DNA from: Flavobacteriales bacterium UBA6969
Lineage (GTDB): Bacteria; Bacteroidota; Bacteroidia; Flavobacteriales_D; Sanyastnellaceae
Direction: 5' to 3'
NCBI GenBank assembly: GCA_002448555.1
Contig: DJYV01000035.1
Coordinates: forward strand, 1-9,120
DNA: 9,120 bases
The translations under genes and the position numbers were made by a program. This document shows, piece by piece, positions 1 through 6,119 of the stretch. Position 1 is the first letter of the stretch. Every line of letters starts with the position of its first letter. The notes below the pieces were generated by a model. It did not search any database. It worked only from the letters and a program-made list of their open reading frames with translations, and was not told the origin of the DNA.

Positions 1-2
1 AG

Positions 3-2420
3 GCGAGCCGCTACCACCTCGACGCTGCCGGGCCCGCCGAAGAATTTCCTGCTCTGGCGACGCGAAAAGACCGGCGAAAGGCCCGCCACAACACCGGTTT
101 ACTCCACCTGCCCATCCAACCCAACGTGGATTACCGAGCGCTCACGGTACACCCCGATGGCAATCGGTACGCCTGGGCACGGGACGAAAGAGGGCAGTTG
201 GAAGTGTGGGTGGGAGACCGCTCCACCGGTGAAGTGCGGCGGGTAGGGCGCCATGGCCACAAGATCGACCGCATCCAAGACCGCACGCTGCCTGCCATCG
301 CTTGGCATCCGAACGGCAACGTCCTGACCTACGCCCTCGAACAGGGCTCAAGGAATTTGATCTACTCCGTGGATTTAACCTCATTTGAATCGGTCGAAAA
401 AGAAGTCTTTCGCATCGATAAAATCCTGTCAATGGCCTATGCCCCAGACGGCATGTCCATGATTTGGAGCGGAGTCAAGGACGGACAATCCGACCTCTAC
501 CAATACCAAATCCTCGGGAACAACCACACCGCGTTGTGGAGCGATCCGTACGACGACTTGAACCCGGTTTTCAGTGCGGACGGCAGCACCATCTGGTTCG
601 CTTCCAATCGACCCGGTGTGAGCCTCAAACGCGAATTCGTATTGGGAGAACCCATGAATCCCAATCACGACCTGTTCGCTTTGCAGTGGGCGGAGGACGT
701 GCCCCAACTCATTCATTGGGTGGAAACACCGGAACGGGACGAGCGCTTCCCCCAAGTCCAGTCTGATGATTACGTTACCTTCCTCGTTGAACTGGAAAAT
801 GGCTCACAAGAACGGTGGACTTCCTGGCGGGATAGCGCTGTGGCGTACATCGACACCACCATCCACTACCGGTGGTTTACCCAGCAGCGATTGGCGGCAA
901 CATTGGACCAGCCCGTATCGCATTTCCAGTGGATCCCCACTCGAAATTGCGCCGGATTCGCCCACCTCATTGCCGGGCATCCATTCTGGGTGGAAACGAG
1001 TGAGAACAAGGAGGATTGGCAAGACATCGAGCCCGGCGGTGCGACCGGCGTTAAGGCATCGGATGTTCAGCTCGATTGGGATTGGACTCCGGGACCGACT
1101 GAAGCCGATTTTCGCGATTACACTTTCGGTCCGTGGTCGAGCGGCGACAAGGAACAAGTAGAACCCTCCGCGGAAACGGAAAGCACCGAAAGCCTCGCTG
1201 AAGAATGGGTCCCGTTCAACCTACCCAAACCCCGCAATTACCGACTGAATTACGCCATTGAATCCATCACAGGTCAATTGGATAACTCGTTCGGGTCCAC
1301 GTTCTATCAAGCCTACAGCGGCAACATCGCCGTGCAGCCAGGCCTCGGTGGGCTGTCCCAAATCTCCATCGCCGATTTGTTCGAAAACCGACGGTTTACC
1401 GCGGGATTCCGTTTGGCCGGCTCCCTTGAAAACAGCCGGTACCTGTTCGCATACTCCGACCTCACTGGACGGTGGGACAAAACGTGGATGATCGAACGGC
1501 AAGGGGTCACGCAAGGCATCGAAAACAACCAAACCTACGTACGCACCCACATCCACCTGCTCCGCCGCCAGTGGAAGTACGCACTCGATGAGGTGCGCAG
1601 CATTCGGCTGCAGGGGGTCTACCGGCTGGACCGCATTACCCCGCTGTCAACCGACGCGTTCAATTTGACCAAACCCACCCAATTCGCTGGGCAAGCCGGT
1701 GCATTGGTCGCTTACGTCTTCGACAACACCCGTGAGCGGATGATGAACATCCCCGAAGGCACGCGCTACCGCATCTGGGCGGAGTACTACGTCAACCCCA
1801 ACGAATCGGAAGCCACATTCGGTTCAGTAGGATTCGATGTGCGCGCGTACAAGCCGCTGTGGCGCAACGTTATTTGGGCGAATCGGCTGGCCGCAGATTG
1901 GTCCATCGGCGCGCAACGGCTCTTACACATGGTGGGCGGCGTCGACAACACTTTGTCTCTTATCGCCAATGCGCAGTCGCCGATTGATCCGAGCATTAAT
2001 TACGCATACCAAACCCGCCTCGCACCCCTTCGCGGCTTCAACGCCAACGCGCGAAACGGATCGCACATGGCGCTTTTCAATAGCGAGTTGCGCATTCCAC
2101 TCTGGAGCACACTCAGCTCGCGACCAGTCGACACCGAATTGCTGCAAACCCTGCAATGCATCGGGTTCTTCGATGTGGGTTCAGCCTGGAACGGTAAGCA
2201 CCCGTACGACAACGCCAACACCTTCAACCAAGTGACGGTCACACAAAATCCCATCACGGTCACCATTGACAACAACCGTGAGCCAGTGATCTGGGGCACG
2301 GGCTTCGGATTTCGGGGCAAGGTGTTGGGGTACTGGCTGCGTGCCGATTGGAGCTGGGGCGTCGACGACGGACGTTGGCAAGACCGTGTTTTCAACCTCA
2401 GCCTTCAACTCGATTTCTAA
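3..2420 (+). CDS. TolB-like PD40 propeller / Omp85-like barrel outer-membrane protein, 5' partial
   Basis: The frame is open from base 3 to the TAA at 2418-2420 (805 codons) with no stop upstream, so the gene begins outside the window; the GTG at 126 is only an internal Val. The first half carries WD40-like PD40 blade motifs (HPDG at 150-161, HPNG at 306-317, APDG at 441-452, SADG at 573-584), as in TolB. An acidic Glu/Ser-rich linker lies near 1141-1206. The remaining 400 or so residues look like an Omp85-type barrel: an LRGF motif (RGF codons 2031-2039, the loop-6 signature), an FDVG motif (2169-2180), alternating aromatic strands and a C-terminal Phe at 2415-2417. No POTRA domain is visible in this part. 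From memory, Bacteroidota encode proteins of about 1,000 residues with this order, often named TolB-like, and their function is not established. I infer an outer-membrane barrel with a periplasmic propeller. The family call is fairly sure; transport or assembly activity is a guess. Confidence 0.85.
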   Translation, partial: ASRYHLDAAGPAEEFPALATRKDRRKARHNTGLLHLPIQPNVDYRALTVHPDGNRYAWARDERGQLEVWVGDRSTGEVRRVGRHGHKIDRIQDRTLPAIAWHPNGNVLTYALEQGSRNLIYSVDLTSFESVEKEVFRIDKILSMAYAPDGMSMIWSGVKDGQSDLYQYQILGNNHTALWSDPYDDLNPVFSADGSTIWFASNRPGVSLKREFVLGEPMNPNHDLFALQWAEDVPQLIHWVETPERDERFPQVQSDDYVTFLVELENGSQERWTSWRDSAVAYIDTTIHYRWFTQQRLAATLDQPVSHFQWIPTRNCAGFAHLIAGHPFWVETSENKEDWQDIEPGGATGVKASDVQLDWDWTPGPTEADFRDYTFGPWSSGDKEQVEPSAETESTESLAEEWVPFNLPKPRNYRLNYAIESITGQLDNSFGSTFYQAYSGNIAVQPGLGGLSQISIADLFENRRFTAGFRLAGSLENSRYLFAYSDLTGRWDKTWMIERQGVTQGIENNQTYVRTHIHLLRRQWKYALDEVRSIRLQGVYRLDRITPLSTDAFNLTKPTQFAGQAGALVAYVFDNTRERMMNIPEGTRYRIWAEYYVNPNESEATFGSVGFDVRAYKPLWRNVIWANRLAADWSIGAQRLLHMVGGVDNTLSLIANAQSPIDPSINYAYQTRLAPLRGFNANARNGSHMALFNSELRIPLWSTLSSRPVDTELLQTLQCIGFFDVGSAWNGKHPYDNANTFNQVTVTQNPITVTIDNNREPVIWGTGFGFRGKVLGYWLRADWSWGVDDGRWQDRVFNLSLQLDF

Positions 2421-2423
2421 TCC

Positions 2424-2810
2424 ATGGACATTCAAACCCTCCTTTTACTGCTCTGCATCGGACTGCTCGCCGGCATCGCCAGCGGCTTTGTGGGCATTGG
2501 CGGCGGCATCATCATCGTCCCTGCCTTGGTCTTCGGATTGGGGCTCAACCAGCACATGGCGCAGGGCACATCCCTCGCAATGATGATTCCGCCCATTGGC
2601 ATACTCTCGGTAATGAGCTATTACAAAGCCGGGCAGATTCAGTTGGAGTATGCGGGCATCCTCGCGTTGACGTTTGTTTTGGGTGCTTGGATGGGGAGCA
2701 AATGGACCCTGCGCATCAATCCATCCGTGGTTCGGTTGATTTTTGGATTGTTTATGCTCTTCGCGGCAGGGCGGTTGATTCTTCGGTCTTGGAATGACCT
2801 AAATCCGTAG
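2424..2810 (+). CDS. Half-length TSUP (TauE/SafE-type) membrane protein
   Basis: A 128-residue, very hydrophobic protein with four likely membrane segments (about residues 5-38 including a re-entrant glycine-rich stretch, 48-66, 75-92 and 102-120). Residues 17-33 carry the TSUP signature of Gly/Ser-rich turns (SGFVGIGGG) followed by VP, and the second segment starts AQGTSLA, also typical. TSUP proteins are inner-membrane carriers linked to sulfite, sulfonate, thiosulfate or other anion transport. The usual length is near 250 residues, as two repeats of about four helices; this one is a single repeat and probably works as a dimer (inference). The ATG at 2424 is three bases after the stop of the preceding barrel gene, so translation may be coupled, although no functional link is evident. 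The substrate cannot be read from sequence. Confidence 0.85.
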   Translation: MDIQTLLLLLCIGLLAGIASGFVGIGGGIIIVPALVFGLGLNQHMAQGTSLAMMIPPIGILSVMSYYKAGQIQLEYAGILALTFVLGAWMGSKWTLRINPSVVRLIFGLFMLFAAGRLILRSWNDLNP

Positions 2811-2815
2811 CGCGG

Positions 2816-5014
2816 TCAGTTAGCGTACTCGCTCAGGAATTTGATGCGGGCCATCCGCAATTCCTCCTCGCCGTAGACGTCGTTCCATTCGGAAATTAAC
2901 TCCTCTGATCCTTCGTCTTCGCTCTCCTTCAAGAAATCGAACAGTTCCTCCAAGCTCTCTTCGTCCAACGTCTTGTTGATGACATAATCCAAATTAACCT
3001 TGGTGCCTGCCGAAACGATGTTTTCAATCTCATTGAGCACGTCTTCCAACTTCAAATTCAGGTCCCGGGCGATGTCAGCAAGGTCAATCTGGCGGTCGAT
3101 GCGCTGGATGATGTGGACTTTTGATGAAGACCGAGCACTGGTCGAACGGACCAAGAGGTCCTCTGCACGTTCGATGCCCTCCTCTTGCACGTAATCGGCA
3201 ATCAACTTCAGGAATGGTGTGCCGTATTTCTTGGCCTTGCCCGATCCCACGCCAGTAATGCGCAAGAGCTCATCTTCATTCAGTGGGTAGTGAATGGCCA
3301 TCTCGTCCAGGCTGACGTCTTGGAAAATTACGTACGGCGGGAGGGATTCTTCATCGGCAACCTCCTTGCGCAACGCCTTGAGCATGTCGCGCAATTTCAC
3401 GTCGGTAGCTCCACCTTGGCTCGAACGCGTTTGGCTCATGCTGTCCATGGCGTCGACATCAGAGTAATCCCGCTCCTCAGCTACCATCACCGGGCGAGGC
3501 TGGGTCAAGAACTCCATGCCGTGGTCGGTGATCTTCAACACGCCGAACGTTTCCACCTCCTTGCGCAACAACCCGAGCACGAGCATTTGCCGGATGATGC
3601 CATTCCAATGCTTTTCGTCGTGCTCCTCGCCACGTTTCCAGAACGGGCTCGTGGTGCCTTTGTAGTCTTGGATTTCGCGGTTTTCTTGGCCGCAGAGCAT
3701 GCCCGTGTAGAACGGAGCTCGGAAAGTCTGTTTGTGCTCCAGGATTGCACTCAAAATGAGGTGCACCTCTTCCTGACCGTCCCGTAACTTGGGCGGGTTG
3801 GCCATATTGTCGCAGTTCTGTGCGCCCGGGCCATTGACTTCGTCGAAGGCCTCACCGAAGTAGTGCAAGAGGAATTTTCGACGGCTCATGGACGTCTCAG
3901 CATACGCCATCACTTCCTGTAGAAGTTGGGCCCCAATCTCTTGTTCAGCCAGCGGCTTCCCCTGAAGGAATTTCTCCAGTTTCTCAATATCCCGGTGGCT
4001 GTAGAATGCGATGCAATGGCCTTCACCACCGTCCCGTCCGGCGCGACCCGTCTCTTGGTAATAGCTCTCCAGGGACTTCGGCATGTCGTAGTGAATGACA
4101 TACCTGACGTCCGGCTTATCGATGCCCATTCCGAATGCGATGGTCGCCACGATGACGTCCACATCCTGCATCAAGAATTGATCCTGGATGCGGCTGCGCT
4201 GGCTTGCGTCCATGCCCGCATGGTATCCCAAGGCCTTGATGCCGTTCACGCGCAAGACCTCCGCAATCTCTTCTACCTTCTTGCGGCTCAAGCAATAGAC
4301 GATTCCGCTCTTGCCAACATTGGTCTTAGCATGGCGCACAATTTGCTTCAGCGCGTCCTTTTTCGGGCGGACTTCGTAAAACAGGTTTTCACGGTTAAAC
4401 GACGCCTTGAAGAGTCGGGCGTCCTTCATGCCGAGGTTCTTCTGGATGTCCGCTTGAACCTTCGGCGTGGCCGTCGCCGTGAGGGCGATGATGGGCACCT
4501 CGGCAATTTTATTGACGATGGTACGGATACGCCGGTATTCAGGGCGGAAGTCGTGCCCCCATTCGGAAATGCAGTGGGCTTCGTCCACCGCAACAAAGCT
4601 GATGCGCACGCTGCGCAAGAAATTGATGTTGTCCTCCTTGGTAAGGCTCTCCGGGGCGACGTACAGCAATTTGGTCAAACCGGTACTGACGTCCTCACGA
4701 ACTTGAGCCGCTTCAGCTTTGGATAAACTGGAATTCAGGAAGTGCGCAATGGAGTCCCCTTCGTGATGGCCGCGGATGGCGTCCACTTGGTTTTTCATTA
4801 GTGCAATGAGCGGAGAGACGACAATGGCCGTTCCTTCCATCATCAACGCCGGCAACTGATAGCACATGGACTTGCCGCCTCCTGTGGGCATGATGACAAA
4901 GGCATCATTTCCATCTAGGACGCTTTGCACCACTTGCTCCTGCTCTCCTTTGAATTCATCGAATCCAAAAAAATGCTTGAGCGCCTTCGCGGGCGTCAGT
5001 TCTAGTGTACTCAT
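2816..5014 (-). CDS. recQ: ATP-dependent DNA helicase RecQ
   Basis: A 732-residue SF2 3'-5' DNA helicase acting in recombination and fork repair. All helicase motifs are present: motif 0 around residues 17-28, Walker A (PTGGGKS, 43-49), DEAH box (144-147) with the following aromatic-rich loop containing Trp152, motif III (LTATAT, 178-183), motif V (FGMGIDKPD) and motif VI (QETGRAGRD, 320-328). The RecQ-Ct region follows, but three of the four zinc cysteines of E. coli RecQ are absent (Ser377, Ala398 and Met404; only Cys401 remains). A winged-helix region (about 411-510), an HRDC domain (about 537-612) and a C-terminal helix-turn-helix region with an acidic tail complete it. The extra tail explains why it exceeds the roughly 610 residues of E. 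coli RecQ and matches long Bacteroidota RecQs. A TTG at 5017 is also in frame, but the adjacent ATG at 5014 is preferred. It is convergent with the TSUP gene (five bases between stops) and divergent from kdsD. Confidence 0.97.
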   Translation of the reverse strand: MSTLELTPAKALKHFFGFDEFKGEQEQVVQSVLDGNDAFVIMPTGGGKSMCYQLPALMMEGTAIVVSPLIALMKNQVDAIRGHHEGDSIAHFLNSSLSKAEAAQVREDVSTGLTKLLYVAPESLTKEDNINFLRSVRISFVAVDEAHCISEWGHDFRPEYRRIRTIVNKIAEVPIIALTATATPKVQADIQKNLGMKDARLFKASFNRENLFYEVRPKKDALKQIVRHAKTNVGKSGIVYCLSRKKVEEIAEVLRVNGIKALGYHAGMDASQRSRIQDQFLMQDVDVIVATIAFGMGIDKPDVRYVIHYDMPKSLESYYQETGRAGRDGGEGHCIAFYSHRDIEKLEKFLQGKPLAEQEIGAQLLQEVMAYAETSMSRRKFLLHYFGEAFDEVNGPGAQNCDNMANPPKLRDGQEEVHLILSAILEHKQTFRAPFYTGMLCGQENREIQDYKGTTSPFWKRGEEHDEKHWNGIIRQMLVLGLLRKEVETFGVLKITDHGMEFLTQPRPVMVAEERDYSDVDAMDSMSQTRSSQGGATDVKLRDMLKALRKEVADEESLPPYVIFQDVSLDEMAIHYPLNEDELLRITGVGSGKAKKYGTPFLKLIADYVQEEGIERAEDLLVRSTSARSSSKVHIIQRIDRQIDLADIARDLNLKLEDVLNEIENIVSAGTKVNLDYVINKTLDEESLEELFDFLKESEDEGSEELISEWNDVYGEEELRMARIKFLSEYAN

Positions 5015-5055
5015 CAATCAGACGTTTGGTTCCGACCTAAGCCGGGCGAAAAGCG

Positions 5056-5063
5056 TAACTTTG
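5056..5063 (+). promoter_or_regulatory. Candidate Bacteroidota -7 box (distal) for kdsD
   Basis: TAACTTTG matches the Bacteroidota primary-sigma -7 consensus TAnnTTTG exactly. Transcription would start near 5067-5070 and give a leader of about 85 bases before the kdsD ATG. The nearest upstream TTG (5026-5028) is about 27 bases away, longer than the usual spacing of about 19-21 bases to the -33 element, so support is limited to the -7 match. Confidence 0.35.
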
Positions 5064-5070
5064 CGCTAAC

Positions 5071-5078
5071 TAAAGATA
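5071..5078 (-). promoter_or_regulatory. Candidate -7 box for recQ
   Basis: Read on the minus strand this is TATCTTTA, one base off TAnnTTTG. A start near 5064-5067 would give recQ a leader of about 50 bases. I see no good -33 TTG at the expected distance. It faces the rightward box at 5056-5063 and forms a dyad with it. Confidence 0.3.
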
Positions 5079-5086
5079 CGTTGTTT

Positions 5087-5120
5087 TCTCGCTCGCTCGA
5101 CGCGGAATCCATGAGCGAGA
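5087..5120. repeat. Short hairpin-forming inverted repeat
   Basis: TCTCGCTC at 5087-5094 is the perfect reverse complement of GAGCGAGA at 5113-5120, leaving an 18-base loop. A shifted copy, CTCGCTC at 5092-5098, can pair with 5113-5119 instead, because the left arm is a CTCG tandem. It would lie in the kdsD leader if the distal promoter is used, and upstream of the proximal -7 box otherwise. No poly-T tract follows the right arm directly, so it is not a convincing terminator. Confidence 0.35.
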
Positions 5121-5138
5121 GGCGAAAATCCACGGTTT

Positions 5139-5146
5139 TATTTTTG
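5139..5146 (+). promoter_or_regulatory. Candidate -7 box (proximal) for kdsD
   Basis: TATTTTTG matches TAnnTTTG and ends 7 bases before the kdsD ATG at 5154. If used, transcription would start around 5150 and the mRNA would have only a few leader bases. No clear -33 TTG stands at the usual distance, and the box sits in a T-rich run, so chance is possible. Confidence 0.35.
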
Positions 5147-5153
5147 GTATGTT

Positions 5154-6104
5154 ATGAATTGGATAGAACGGGCGACCCGAACCCTTGAACTCGAGAGTCA
5201 AGCCATCGCACAATTGGTGGGGCAACTCGATGGTGCCTTCGAAGCCGTTGGGCAGCTCATCTTGGACCGCCCCGGGCGGGTCATCATGACCGGGATTGGC
5301 AAAAGCGCCATCATCGCCCAAAAATTGGTAGCAACGTTCAATTCCACCGGAACACCGGCAGTTTTCATGCACGCCGCTGACGCCATTCACGGGGACCTCG
5401 GTTTGGTCCAAAGCGATGATGTCGTACTGTGCATCTCCAAAAGCGGCAACTCGCCCGAAATCAAAGCACTCACCCCCCTCATCAAGAGCCGCAGCATCCC
5501 ATTGATTGGAATGGTCGGAAACCGATCATCTCACCTGGCACAGCAAGCGGATTACATCTTGGACACCACCGTATCCAAGGAGGCGTGCCCTTTGGACTTG
5601 GCCCCGACCTCCAGCACTGCGGCCCAGATGGCCATGGGCGATGCGCTCGCCACGTGCTTGATGGATGCGCGGGGATTCAAAGCGGAAGACTTTGCCGAGA
5701 TGCACCCCGGCGGTGCGTTGGGCAAGCGCTTGTACACCCGCGTTGGTGATGTGCTCGATCCGGCCCGCACGCCGCAGGTAAGGCCGGATTCCCCGCTGGC
5801 AGAAGTGGTCCTTCAGATGAGCCAAGGACGGTGCGGTGCCACAGCCGTGCTGGACTCCGATCGGATTGTTGGCATCATCACCGACGGCGATTTGCGGCGA
5901 CACCTCGAGGCCCCGCAACAGCCCAATACCACAGCCTCAGCGCTCATGTCATCGGCGCCGAAAACGCTGGAATCTGAACACCTTGCCGTGCATGCATTGC
6001 ACATCCTTGAGCAGCACGCCATTTCACAGATCATCGTGACCAAAGACGGCGCGTATGCGGGGATGGTTCACCTGCACGACCTCATCAAAGAAGGCATCAT
6101 TTAA
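5154..6104 (+). CDS. kdsD: D-arabinose-5-phosphate isomerase, KpsF/KdsD type (SIS plus two CBS domains)
   Basis: A 316-residue cytoplasmic enzyme that interconverts D-ribulose 5-phosphate and D-arabinose 5-phosphate, the first committed step toward Kdo for lipopolysaccharide or capsule-like glycans. The N-terminal SIS domain (about 35-185) has the GIGKS loop (47-51), the STGTP and HGDLG stretches and the sugar-phosphate SxSGNSxE segment (95-102). Lys50, Glu102, Glu143 and His184 line up with the E. coli KdsD active-site residues Lys59, Glu111, Glu152 and His193, all with the same offset of 9, so the enzyme should be active. Two CBS domains follow (about 200-255 and 263-316), as in full-length KdsD. 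The ATG at 5154 gives the expected start for the family. tatC begins 15 bases downstream, in probable operon arrangement. KdsD, KpsF and GutQ paralogues share this architecture; as the only copy seen, KdsD is the simplest call. Confidence 0.93.
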   Translation: MNWIERATRTLELESQAIAQLVGQLDGAFEAVGQLILDRPGRVIMTGIGKSAIIAQKLVATFNSTGTPAVFMHAADAIHGDLGLVQSDDVVLCISKSGNSPEIKALTPLIKSRSIPLIGMVGNRSSHLAQQADYILDTTVSKEACPLDLAPTSSTAAQMAMGDALATCLMDARGFKAEDFAEMHPGGALGKRLYTRVGDVLDPARTPQVRPDSPLAEVVLQMSQGRCGATAVLDSDRIVGIITDGDLRRHLEAPQQPNTTASALMSSAPKTLESEHLAVHALHILEQHAISQIIVTKDGAYAGMVHLHDLIKEGII

Positions 6105-6107
6105 GGC

Positions 6108-6115
6108 TAATTTTG
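6108..6115 (+). promoter_or_regulatory. Candidate -7 box just before tatC
   Basis: TAATTTTG matches TAnnTTTG, lies wholly in the 15-base gap between kdsD and tatC, and ends 4 bases before the ATG at 6120. A transcript from it would be leaderless for that ATG, or would have a leader of only a few bases for the second in-frame ATG at 6126. There is no good -33 element in the end of kdsD, so this may be a chance match. Confidence 0.3.
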
Positions 6116-6119
6116 CTCC

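Larger units (their letters stand above)
5054..5080. repeat. Imperfect inverted repeat containing facing promoter-like boxes
   Basis: The left arm CGTAACTTTG (5054-5063) matches the reverse complement of the right arm (5071-5080, giving CGTATCTTTA) at 8 of 10 positions, with a 7-base spacer. Each arm contains a -7-like box pointing toward the other. It could be two facing promoters, a dyad operator for a dimeric regulator, or chance symmetry. Confidence 0.4.
5015..5153. other. Divergent intergenic region between recQ and kdsD
   Basis: This 139-bp gap is the largest non-coding stretch in the window and must hold the promoters of both recQ (leftward) and kdsD (rightward). It contains two rightward TAnnTTTG boxes, one leftward near-match, an imperfect dyad formed by two of those boxes, and a separate hairpin-forming repeat, listed individually. 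No small ORF or RNA gene is evident. Confidence 0.7.

Noticed and set aside
2348..2797. A 149-codon plus-strand frame overlapping the end of the barrel gene and the TSUP gene.
   Set aside because: It shares bases with the TSUP gene, whose membrane segments and signature are clear, and has an Arg/His-rich shadow composition.
2795..2818. TGACC/GGTCA inverted repeat as a bidirectional terminator.
   Set aside because: The stem is only five base pairs with a 14-base loop and no T tract on either strand.
3185..3787. A 200-codon open frame on the plus strand opposite the RecQ C-terminal half.
   Set aside because: Antisense to the RecQ winged-helix and HRDC regions, with a low-complexity His/Leu/Ala/Val-rich composition and no signal or domain.
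3812..3814. RecQ zinc-site change as a sequencing error.
   Set aside because: Three separate codons differ, the reading frame is intact on both sides and the flanking motif residues are conserved, so an error is unlikely.
3926..4726. A 266-codon open frame on the plus strand opposite recQ.
   Set aside because: It lies wholly antisense to the conserved RecQ helicase motifs, resembles no family I recognise, and is what GC-rich codon use produces on the opposite strand.
5015..5153. A small RNA gene or riboswitch in the divergent region.
   Set aside because: There are short repeats and promoter-like boxes, but no recognised riboswitch core and no terminator-like ending.
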